Positions 49,533 through 63,583 of a stretch of DNA of 64,000 nucleotides are shown piece by piece (position 1 is the stretch's first letter; every line of letters begins with the position of its first letter). A program made the translations under genes and the position numbers. The notes beneath the pieces are model-generated. The model ran no database searches, had not been told where the DNA came from, and saw only the letters and a list, made by a program, of their open reading frames with translations. Source of the DNA: Chaunax sp. Z400 (taxonomy: Eukaryota > Chordata > Actinopteri > Lophiiformes > Chaunacidae); NCBI GenBank assembly GCA_037577475.1, contig JBAGJB010000202.1, forward strand, positions 1,054,001 to 1,118,000, in the 5' to 3' direction.

Positions 49533-51970
49533 TTTTTTACTAAACATACTATTTATACTATACATACTATTCATTCTATACATACTATTCATTCTATACA
49601 TACTACTCATACTATACATACTATACATACAATTATTTCTACACATACTACTACTATACATACTATTCATACTATACATATAAATTCTATACATACTATG
49701 TATACCATGCATACCATACATACTATTCATACTATACATGCCATACATACTATTTATACTATACATACTATTCATACTATACATACTGTTCATTCTACAC
49801 ATACTACTACTATTCATACTATACATACTATTCATACTATTCATACTGTACATACTATACATACTATTCATACTGTACATACTATACATACTATTCATAC
49901 TATACATACTATTCATACTATTCATACTGTACATACTATACATACTATTCATACTGTACATACTATACATACTATTCATACTGTACATACTATTTATACT
50001 ATACATACTATACATACTATACATACTATTCATACTATTCATACTGTACATACTATACATACTATTCATACTATTCATACTGTACATACTATACATACTA
50101 TTCATACTGTACATACTATACATACTAGTCATACTGTACATACTACACATACTATTCATACTGTACATACTATACATACTATTCATACTATACATACTGT
50201 ACATACTATTCATACTATACATACTGTACATACTATTTATACTATACATACTGTACATACTATTTATACTATACATACTACACATACTATTTATACTATA
50301 CATACTATTTATACTATACATACTATTCATACTGTACATACTATTCATACTATTCATAATGTACATACTGTACATACTATTCATACTGTACATACTATAC
50401 ATACTACTCATACTATACATACTATTCGTACTATTCGTACTATACATACTATCCATACTATTCATACTATTCATACTGTACATACTGTACATACTATTCA
50501 TACTATTCATAATGTACATACTATACATACTATTCATACTGTACATACTATACATACTATTCATACTGTACATACTATTCATACTGTACATACTGTACAT
50601 ACTATTCATGCTATACATACTGTACATACTATTAATACTATTCATATTGTTCATACTATTCATACTATACATACTATTCATACTGCACATACTATTCATA
50701 CTGCACATACTATACATACTATTCATACTGTACATACTATTCATACTGTACATACTATACATACTATTCATACTGTACATACTATACATACTATACATAC
50801 TATTCATACTATACATACATATACATACTATTTTTTACTAAACATACTATTTATACTATACATACTATTCATTCTATACATACTATTCATTCTATACATA
50901 CTACTCATACTATACATACTATACATACAATTATTTCTACACATACTACTACTATACATACTATTCATACTATACATATAAATTCTATACATACTATGTA
51001 TACCATGCATACCATACATACTATTCATACTATACATGCCATACATACTATTTATACTATACATACTATTCATACTATACATACTGTTCATTCTACACAT
51101 ACTACTACTATTCATACTATACATACTATTCATACTATTCATACTGTACATACTATACATACTATTCATACTGTACATACTATACATACTATTCATACTA
51201 TACATACTATTCATACTATTCATACTGTACATACTATACATACTATTCATACTGTACATACTATACATACTATTCATACTGTACATACTATTTATACTAT
51301 ACATACTATACATACTATACATACTATTCATACTATTCATACTGTACATACTATACATACTATTCATACTATTCATACTGTACATACTATACATACTATT
51401 CATACTGTACATACTATACATACTAGTCATACTGTACATACTACACATACTATTCATACTGTACATACTATACATACTATTCATACTATACATACTGTAC
51501 ATACTATTCATACTATACATACTGTACATACTATTTATACTATACATACTGTACATACTATTTATACTATACATACTACACATACTATTTATACTATACA
51601 TACTATTTATACTATACATACTATTCATACTGTACATACTATTCATACTATTCATAATGTACATACTGTACATACTATTCATACTGTACATACTATACAT
51701 ACTACTCATACTATACATACTATTCGTACTATTCGTACTATACATACTATCCATACTATTCATACTATTCATACTGTACATACTGTACATACTATTCATA
51801 CTATTCATAATGTACATACTATACATACTATTCATACTGTACATACTATACATACTATTCATACTGTACATACTATTCATACTGTACATACTGTACATAC
51901 TATTCATGCTATACATACTGTACATACTATTAATACTATTCATATTGTTCATACTATTCATACTATACAT
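49372..51970. repeat. Nested 1,298-bp tandem pair in copy B
   Basis: Counterpart of 43110-45708 displaced by 6,262 bp, with T6 tracts at 49533 and 50831. The doubled CGTACTATT and ATCCATAC markers appear in both members. Confidence 0.9.
49533..50830. repeat. Higher-order block 17, 1,298-bp unit, second occurrence
   Basis: Lies exactly 6,262 bp after block 15 with the same length and the same markers displaced: AAATTC 49682, doubled CGTACTATT near 50426-50437, ATCCATAC near 50451, CATATTGTTC near 50643. It is the nested 1,298-bp unit inside copy B of the 6,262-bp duplication. Confidence 0.92.
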
Positions 51971-54900
51971 ACTATACATACTGTACATACTGTACATACT
52001 ATTCATACTGTACATACTGTACATACTATTCATACTGTACATACTATTCATACTATTCATAATGTACATACTATTCATACTGTACATACTATACATACTG
52101 TACATACTATTCATACTGTACATACTATACATAGTATTCATACTGTACATACTATTCCTACTATACATACTATGCATACTATTCATACTGTACATACTAT
52201 ACATACTATTCATACTATACATACTATTCCTATTATACATACTATTCATACTGTACATACTATACATACTATTCATACTATGCATACTATTCATACTACA
52301 CATACAAGTCATACTGTACATACTACACACACTATTCATACTATACATACTATTCATACTATACATACTGTACATACTATTCATACTATACATACTGTAC
52401 ATACTATTTATACTATACATACTGTACATACTATTTATACTATACATACTACACATACTATTTATACTATACATACTATTTATACTATACATACTATTCA
52501 TACTGTACATACTATTCATACTATTCATAATGTACATACTGTACATACTATTCATACTGTACATACTATACATACTACTCATACTATACATACTATTCGT
52601 ACTATACATACTATACATACTATTCATACTATTCATACTGTACATACTGTACATACTATTCATACTATTCATATTGTACATACTATTCATACTGTACATA
52701 CTATACATACTATTCATACTGTACATACTATTCATACTGTACATACTATACATACTATTCATGCTATACATACTGTACATACTATTAATACTATTCATAC
52801 TGTTCATACTATTCATACTATACATACTATACATACTATGCATACTATTCATACTGTACATACTATACATACTGTACATACTGTACATACTATTCATACT
52901 GTACATACTGTACATACTATTCATACTGTACATACTATTCATACTATTCATACTATACATATTATTCATACTGTACATACTATACATACTATTCATACTA
53001 AACATACTGTATATACTACACATACTATTCATACTGTAGATACTATACATATTATTCATACTATACATACTATACATACTATACATACTGTACCTACTAT
53101 ACATACTATTTATACTATACATACTATTTATACTATACATACTATTTATACTATACATACTATTCATACTATACATACTATTCATACTGTACATACTATA
53201 CATACTATTCATACTATACATACTATACATACTATTCATACTATACATATAAATTCTATGCATACCATGCATACCATACATACTATTCATACTATACATG
53301 CCATACATACTATTTATACTATACATACTATTCATACTGTACATACTATACATACTATTCATACTATACATACTATTCATTCTATACATACTATTCATAC
53401 TATACATACTATTCATTCTACACATACTACTACTATTCATACTATTCATACTGTACATACTATATATACTATTCATACTGTACATACTCTTCATACTATA
53501 CATACTATTCATACTATACATACTATTCATACTATTCATACTGTACATACTATACATACTACTCATACTATTCATACTGTACATACTATACATACTATTC
53601 ATACTATACATACTATTCATACTATACATACTATTCATACTGTACATACTATTCATACTGTACATACTATACATACTGTACATACTATTCATACTGTACA
53701 TACTATACATACTACTCATACTGTACATACTATTCATACTGTACATACTATACATACTATTCATACTATACATACTATTCATACTGCACATACTATTCAT
53801 ACTGCACATACTATACATATTATTCATACTGTACATACTATTCATACTGTACATACTATACATACTATTCATACTGTACATACTATACATACTATTCATA
53901 CTATACATACTATTCATACTATACATACTATTCATACTATTCATACTATTCATACTGTACATACTATACATACTATTCATACTGTACATACTATTCATAC
54001 TATTCATATTGTACATACTATACATACTATTCATATTGTACATACTATACATACTATTCATACTGTACATACTATACATACTATTCATACTGTACATACT
54101 ATACATACTATTCATACTGTACATACTATTCATACTGTACATACTATACATACTATTCATGCTATACATACTGTTCATACTATTCATACTATACATACTG
54201 TACATACTGTGCATACTATTCATACTGTACATACTGTACATACTATTCATACTGTACATACTATTCATACTATTCATACTATACATACTATTCATACTGT
54301 ACATACTATACATACTATTCATACTAAACATACTGTATATACTACACATACTATTCATACTGTAGATACTATACATATTATTCATACTGTACATACTTTA
54401 CATATTATTCATACTGTACATACTATACATACTATACATACTGTACATACTATACATACTATACATACTGTACCTACTATACATACTATTTATACTATAC
54501 ATACTATTTATACTATACATACTATTTATACTATACATACTATTCATACTGTACATACTATACATACTATTCATACTATACATACTATACATACTATTCA
54601 TACTATACATATAAATTCTATGCATACCATGCATACCATACATACTATTCATACTATACATGCCATACATACTATTTATACTATACATACTATTCATACT
54701 GTACATACTATACATACTATTCATACTATACATACTATTCATTCTATACATACTATTCATACTATACATACTATTCATTCTACACATACTACTACTATTC
54801 ATACTATTCATACTGTACATACTATATATACTATTCATACTGTACATACTATATATACTATTCATACTGTACATACTCTTCATACTATACATACTATTCA

Positions 54901-57248
54901 TACTATACATACTATTCATACTATTCATACTGTACATACTATACATACTATTCATACTATTCATACTGTACATACTATACATACTATTCATACTATACAT
55001 ACTATTCATACTATACATAGTATTCATACTGTACATACTATTCATACTGTACATACTATACATACTGTACATACTATTCATACTGTACATACTATACATA
55101 CTACTCATACTGTACATACTATTCATACTGTACATACTATACATACTATTCATACTATACATACTATTCATACTGCACATACTATTCATACTGCACATAC
55201 TATACATACTATTCATACTGTACATACTATTCATACTGTACATACTATACATACTATTCATACTGTACATACTATACATACTATTCATACTATACATACT
55301 ATTCATACTATACATACTATTCATACTATTCATACTGTACATACTATACATACTATTCATACTGTACATACTATACATACTATTCATACTGTACATACTA
55401 TTTATACTATACATACTATACATACTATACGTACTATACATACTATACATACTATTCATACTATTCATTCTACAGATACTACTACTATTCATACTATTCA
55501 TACTGTACATACTATACATACTATTCATACTGTACATACTATACATACTATTCATACTGTACATACTATTTATACTATACATACTATTCATACTATTCAT
55601 ACTGTACATACTATACATACTATTCATACTGTACATACTATACATACTATTCATACTGTACATACTATTTATACTATACATACTATACATACTATACATA
55701 CTATTCATACTGTACATACTATACATACTATTCATACTATTCATACTGTACATACTATACATACTATTCATACTGTACATACTGTACATACTATACATAC
55801 TATTCATACTATACATACTATTCCTACTATACATACTATTCATACTGTACATACTATACATACTATTCATACTATGCATACTATTCATACTACACATACT
55901 AGTCATACTGTACATACTATACATACTATTCAAACTGTACATACTATACATACTATTCATACTATACATACTGTACATACTATTCATACTATACATACTG
56001 TCCATACTATTTATACTATACCTACTATACATACTGTACATACTATTCATACTGTACATACTATACATAGTATTCATACTATACATACTATTCCTACTAT
56101 ACATACTGTACATACTATACATACTATTCATACTATACATACTATTCCTACTATACATACTATTCATACTGTACATACTATACATACTATTCATACTGTA
56201 CATACTATACATACTATTCATACTATGCATACTATTCATACTACACATACTATTCATACTGTACATACTACACATACTATTCATACTGTACATACTATAC
56301 ATACTATTCATACTATACATACTGTACATACTATTCATACTATACATACTGTATATACTATTTATACTATACATACTGTACATACTATTTATACTATACA
56401 TACTACACATACTATTTATACTATACATACTATTTATACTATACATACTATTCATATTGTACATACTATTCATACTATTCATAATGTACATACTGTACAT
56501 ACTATTCATACTGTACATACTATACATACTACTCATACTATACATACTATTCGTACTATACATACTATACATACTATTCATACTATTCATACTGTACATA
56601 CTGTACATACTATTCATACTATTCATACTGTACATACTATACATACTATTCATACTGTACATACTATACATACTATTCATACTGTACATACTATTCATAC
56701 TGTACATACTATACATACTATTCATGCTATACATACTGTACATACTATTCATACTATTCATACTGTTCATACTGTTCATACTATACATACTATACATACT
56801 GTACATACTGTACATACTATTCATACTGTACATACTGTACATACTATTCATACTGTACATACTGTACATACTATTCATACTGTAAATACTATTCATACTA
56901 TTCATACTATACATACTATTCATACTGTACATACTATACATACTATTCATACTATACGTACTATTCATACTAAACATACTGTATATACTACACATACTAT
57001 TCATACTGTAGATACTATACATATTATTCATACTGTACATACTATACATATTATTCATACTGTACATACTATACATACTGTACATACTATACATACTATA
57101 CATACTGTACCTACTATACATACTATTTATACTATACATACTATTTATACTATACATACTATTTATACTATACATACTATTCATACAATACATACATATA
57201 CATACTATTTATACTTTACATACTATTTATACTATACATACTATTCAT

Positions 57249-57538
57249 ACAATACATACATATACATACTATTTATACTTTACATACTATTCATTCTATA
57301 CATACTATTCATACTATACATACTATACATACTATTCATACTATACATATAAATTCTATGCATACCATGCATACCATACATACTATTCATACTATACATG
57401 CCATACATACTATTTATACTATACATACTATTCATACTGTACATACTATACCTACTATTCATACTATACATACTATTCATTCTATACATACTATTCATAC
57501 TATACATACTATTCATTCTACACATACTACTACTATTC
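57249..57538. repeat. Class II boundary cassette (best example)
   Basis: Parallel in layout to class I but with ACAATACATACATATAC, then ACTATTTATACTTTAC in place of the T6 and ACTAAAC parts, then CATTCTATAC. The class B core TATAAATTCTATGCATACC (AAATTC at 57351) follows, with CATGCCATAC (about 57398) and TCTACACATACTACTACT (ending near 57538). Full or near-full class II leads occur at 30964, 34905, 38875, 40984, 57185 and 57249. Most other class B cores lack the lead and follow ordinary 9-mers. TATGCATA in the core is an exact 8-bp palindrome. Confidence 0.85.
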
Positions 57539-58149
57539 ATACTATTCATACTCTACATACTATACATACTATTCATACTGTACATACTATTCATACTGTA
57601 CATACTCTTCATACTATACATACTATTCATACTATACATACTATTCATACTATTCATACTGTACATACTATACATACTATTCATACTATTCATACTGTAC
57701 ATACTATACATACTATTCATACTATACATACTATTCATACTATACATACTATTCATACTGTACATACTATTCATACTGTACATACTATACATACTGTACA
57801 TACTATTCATACTGTACATACTATACATACTATTCATACTGTACATACTATTCATACTGTACATACTATACATACTATTCATACTATACATACTATTCAT
57901 ACTGCACATACTATTCATACTGCACATACTATACATACTATTCATACTGTACATACTATTCATACTGTACATACTATACATACTATTCATACTGTACATA
58001 CTATACATACTATTCATACTATACATAATATTCATACTATACATACTATTCATACTATTCATACTATTCATACTGTACATACTATACATACTATTCATAC
58101 TGTACATACTATACATACTATTCATACTGTACATACTATTTATACTATA

Positions 58150-59670
58150 CATACTATACATACTATACATACTATACATACTATTCATACTATTCATTCT
58201 ACACATACTACTACTATTCATACTATTCATACTGTACATACTATACATACTATTCATACTGTACATACTATACATACTATTCATACTGTACATACTCTTC
58301 ATACTATACATACTATTCATACTATACATACTATTCATACTATTCATACTGTACACACTGTACATACTATACATACTATTCATAATGTACATACTGTACA
58401 TACTATTCATACTGTACATACTCTTCATACTGTACATACTATTCATACTATACATACTATTCATACTATTCATACTGTACATACTATACATACTATTCAT
58501 ACTATTCATACTTTACATACTATACATACTATTCATACTATACATACTATTCATACTATACATACTATACATACTATTCATACTATACATACTAAACATA
58601 CTGTTTAAACTATACATACTATTCATACTGTAGATACTATACATATTATTCATACTGTACATACTATACATATTATTCATACTGTACATACTATTCATAC
58701 TGTACATACTGTTCATACTATACATACTATACATACTGTACATACTATACATACTATTTATACTATACATACTATTCATACTGTACATACTATACATACT
58801 ATACATACTATTCATACTATTCATACTGTACATACTATACATACTATTCATACTGTACATACTATACATACTTTTCATACTGTACATACTATTTATACTA
58901 TACATACTATACATACTATTCATACTTTTCATACTATTCATACTGTACATACTATACATACTATTCATACTGTACATACTATACATACTATTCATACTGT
59001 ACATACTATACATACTATTCATACTATACATACTATACATACTATACATACTATTCATACTATTCATTCTACACATACTACTACTATTCATACTATTCAT
59101 ACTGTACATACTATACATACTATTCATACTGTACATACTATACATACTATTCATACTGTACATACTCTTCATACTATACATACTATTCATACTATACATA
59201 CTATTCATACTATTCATACTGTACACACTGTACATACTATACATACTATTCATAATGTACATACTGTACATACTATTCATACTGTACATACTCTTCATAC
59301 TGTACATACTATTCATACTATACATACTATTCATACTATTCATACTGTACATACTATACATACTATTCATACTATTCATACTTTACATACTATACATACT
59401 ATTCATACTATACATACTATTCATACTATACATACTATACATACTATTCATACTATACATACTAAACATACTGTTTAAACTATACATACTATTCATACTG
59501 TAGATACTATACATATTATTCATACTGTACATACTATACATATTATTCATACTGTACATACTATTCATACTGTACATACTGTTCATACTATACATACTAT
59601 ACATACTGTACATACTATACATACTATTTATACTATACATACTATTCATACTGTACATACTATACATACT
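58150..59670. repeat. Segment of about 650 bp repeated at an offset of 870 bp
   Basis: 58150-58800 matches 59020-59670. Anchors: TCTACACATACTACTACT (58199 and 59069), GTACACACTGTAC (58351 and 59221), CATAATGTACATACTGTAC (58381 and 59251), GTTTAAACTATAC (58611 and 59481) and GTAGATAC (58629 and 59499). About 220 bp of other 9-mers lie between the copies, including CTTTTCATAC near 58872 and 58925. Confidence 0.88.
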
Positions 59671-59694
59671 GTACATACTATTCATACTGTAGAT

Positions 59695-60963
59695 ACTATA
59701 CATACTATACATACTATACATACTATTCATACTATTCATACTGTACATACTATACATACTATTCATACTATTCATACTGTACATACTATACATACTATTC
59801 ATACTGTACATACTATACATACTATTCATACTATAAATACTATTCATACTATACATACTATTCATACTGTACATACTATTTATACTATACATACTATACA
59901 TACTATTCATACTATTCATACTGTACATACTATACATACTATTCATACTATTCATACTGTACATACTATACATACTATTCATACTGTACATACTGTACAT
60001 ACTATACATACTATACATACTGTACATACTATACATACTGTACATACTATACATACTGTACATACTATACATACTGTGCATACTATACATACTATTCATA
60101 CTGTACATACTATACATACTATTCATACTGTACATACTATACATACTGTACATACTATACATACTGTTCATACTGTACATACTATACATACTGTACATAC
60201 TATACATACTATTCATACTATTCATACTGTACATACTATACATACTATTCATACTGTACATACTATACATACTATTCATACTATACATACTATTCATACT
60301 GTAAATACTATTCATACTGTACATACTATTCATACTGTACATACTATTCATACTGTACATACTATTCATACTGTAGATACTATACATATTATTCATACTG
60401 TACATACTATACATATTATTCATACTGTACATACTATACATACTATTCATACTGTACATACTGTTCATACTATACATACTATACATACTCTACATACTAT
60501 TTATACTATACATACTATTCATACTATACATACATATACATAATATTTTTTACCAACATACTATTTATACTATACATACTATTCATACTATACATACTAT
60601 ACATACTATTATTTCTACACATACTATTCATTCTATACATACTATTCATACTATACATACTATTCATACTATACATACTATACATACTATACATACTATT
60701 CATACTGTACATACTATACATACTATTCATACTATACATACTATTCATACTATACATACTATTCATACTATACATACTATACATACTATACATACTATTA
60801 TTTCTACACATACTACTACTATACATACTATTCATACTATACATATAAATTCTATACATACTATGTATACCATGCATACCATACATACTATTCATACTAT
60901 ACATGCCATACATACTATTTATACTATACATACTATTCATACTATACATACTGTTCATTCTAC
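59695..60963. repeat. Right-end duplication, copy 1
   Basis: Matches about 62787-64000. The offset falls from 3,092 bp (CTATAAATAC at 59831 and 62923) to 3,065 (GTAAATAC at 60301 and 63366) to 3,038 (altered T6 at 60546 and 63584), that is, two net losses of 27 bp (three units each) in the right copy. It contains the 18-bp GTA/ATA dimer tract. Confidence 0.85.
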
Positions 60964-61581
60964 ACATACGACTACTATTCATACTATACATACTATTCAT
61001 ACTGTACATACTATTTATACTATACATACTATACATACTATACATACTATTCATACTATTCATACTGTACATACTATACATACTATTCATACTATTCATA
61101 CTGTACATACTATACATACTATTCATACTGTACATACTATACATACTATACATACTATTCATACTATACATACTATTCATACTGTACATACTATACATAC
61201 TATTCATATTGTACATACTATTCATACTGTACATACTATACATACTATTCATATTGTACATACTGTACATACTATTCATACTATACATACTATTCATACT
61301 ATACATACTATACATACTATTCATACTATACATACTAAACATACTGTTTAAACTATACATACTATTCATACTGTAGATACTATACATATTATTCATACTG
61401 TACATACTATACATATTATTCATACTGTACATACTATTCATACTGTACATACTGTTCATACTGTACATACTATACATACTGTACATACTATACATACTAT
61501 TTATACTATACATACTATTCATACTGTACATACTATACATACTATACATACTATTCATACTATACATACATATACATACTA
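60546..61581. repeat. Higher-order block 19, 1,036 bp, altered T6 cassette
   Basis: The T6 tract reads AATATTTTTTACCAACATAC instead of the usual CTATTTTTTACTAAACATAC. It is followed by two ATTATTTCTACACATACT segments (near 60611 and 60799), not one, before TATAAATTC (AAATTC at 60847). A CATACGACTACT variant lies in the second TCTACAC segment near 60966. The same altered form recurs at 63584. Confidence 0.9.
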
Positions 61582-62321
61582 TTTTTTACTAAACATACTA
61601 TTTATACTATACATAGTATTCATTCTATACATACTACTCATACTATACATACTATACATACTATTATTTCTACACATAGTACTACTATACATACTATTCA
61701 TCCTATACATATAAATTCTATACATACTATGTATACCATGCATACCATACATACTATTCATACTATACATGCCCTACATACTATTTATACTATACATACT
61801 ATTCATACTATACATACTGTTCATTCTACAAATACTACTACTATTCATACTATACATACTATTCATACTGTACACACTATACATACTATTCATACTATAC
61901 ATACTATTCATACTATTCCTACTGTACATACTATACATACTATTCATACTGTACATACTATACATACTATTCATACTGTACATACTATTTATACTATACA
62001 TACTATACATACTATACATAGTATTCATACTATTCATACTGTACATACTATACATACTATTCATACTATTCATACTGTACATACTATACATACTATTCAT
62101 ACTGTACATACTATACATATTATTCATACTGTACATACTATACATATTATTCATACTGTACATACTATTCATACTATTCATACTGTACATACTGTTCATA
62201 CTATACATACTATACATACTGTACATACTATACATACTATTTATACTATACATACTATTCATACTGTACATACTATACATACTATACATACTATTCATAC
62301 TATACATACATATACATACTA
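61582..62321. repeat. Higher-order block 20, 740 bp, shortest
   Basis: Shares the single CATTCTATAC, CTATTATTTC and CATCCTATAC features with the cassette at 32622 (AAATTC at 61713). Private changes: CATAGTATTC near 61615, CACATAGTACTAC near 61675, CATGCCCTAC near 61768, TCTACAAATAC near 61825, GTACACAC near 61870. Confidence 0.9.
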
Positions 62322-63583
62322 TTTTTAACTAAACATACTATTTATACTATACATACTATTCATTCTATACATACTATTCTTTCTATACATACTAATCACA
62401 CTATACATACTATACATACTATTATTTCTACACATACTACTACTATACATACTATTCATACTATACAAATAAATTCTATACATACTATGTATACCATGCA
62501 TACCATACATACTATTCATACTATACATGCCATACATACTATTTATACTATACATACTATTCATACTATACATACTGTTCATTCTACACATACTACTACT
62601 ATTCATACTATACATACTATTCATACTATTCATACTGTACATACTATACATACTATTCATACTGTACATACTATACATAGTATTCATACTGTACATACTA
62701 TTCATACTATTCATACTGTACATACTATACATACTATTCATACTGTACATACTATACATACTTTTCATACTGTACATACTATTTATACTATACATACTAT
62801 ACATACTATACATACTATTCATACTATTCATACTGTACATACTATACATACTATTCATACTATTCATACTGTACATACTATACATACTATTCATACTGTA
62901 CATACTATACATACTATTCATACTATAAATACTATTCATACTATACATACTATTCATACTGTACATACTATTTATACTATACATACTATACATACTATTC
63001 ATACTATTCATACTGTACATACTATACATACTATTCATACTATTCATACTGTACATACTATACATACTATTCATACTGTACATACTGTACATACTATACA
63101 TACTATACATACTGTACATACTATACATACTGTACATACTATACATACTGTACATACTATACATACTATTCATACTGTACATACTATACATACTATTCAT
63201 ACTGTACATACTATACATACTGTACATACTATACATACTGTTCATACTGTACATACTATACATACTGTACATACTATACATACTATTCATACTATTCATA
63301 CTGTACATACTATACATACTATTCATACTATACATACTATTCATACTATACATACTATTCATACTGTAAATACTATTCATACTGTACATACTATTCATAC
63401 TGTACATACTATTCATACTGTACATACTATTCATACTGTAGATACTATACATATTATTCATACTGTACATACTATACATACTATTCATACTGTACATACT
63501 GTTCATACTATACATACTATACATACTCTACATACTATTTATACTATACATACTATTCATACTATACATACATATACATAATA
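62322..63583. repeat. Higher-order block 21, 1,262 bp, T5 cassette
   Basis: The poly-T tract has only five T followed by AACTAAAC. Other changes: ATTCTTTCTATAC near 62378, ACTAATCACACTATAC near 62391, CAAATAAATTC near 62466 (elsewhere CATATAAATTC; AAATTC at 62471). The right part, from about 62787, repeats 59695 onward. Confidence 0.9.

Larger units (their letters stand above)
48065..54326. repeat. 6,262-bp tandem duplication, copy B
   Basis: Direct repeat of copy A with no gap between them. The CATACTTAACATAC variant near 42299 is reproduced at about 48561. After 54326 the sequence follows the ordinary end series (ACTAAAC, GTATATAC, GTAGATAC). Confidence 0.92.
50831..60545. repeat. Higher-order block 18, 9,715 bp
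   Basis: Class I AAATTC at 50980; class B cores at 53251, 54613 and 57351. It follows block 16 at +6,262 bp until about 54326, where CATACTAAACATACTGTATA replaces the jump seen at 48065. Class II leads occur twice, 64 bp apart, at 57185 and 57249. TCTACAGATAC near 55471 links it to 29411 and 33371. The right part contains the 870-bp-offset duplication and an 18-bp GTA/ATA dimer tract near 59990-60075. Confidence 0.85.

Noticed and set aside
62464..62476. AATAAA polyadenylation signal
   Set aside because: It occurs once, created by a private CAAATAAATTC variant of CATATAAATTC; there is no gene upstream.
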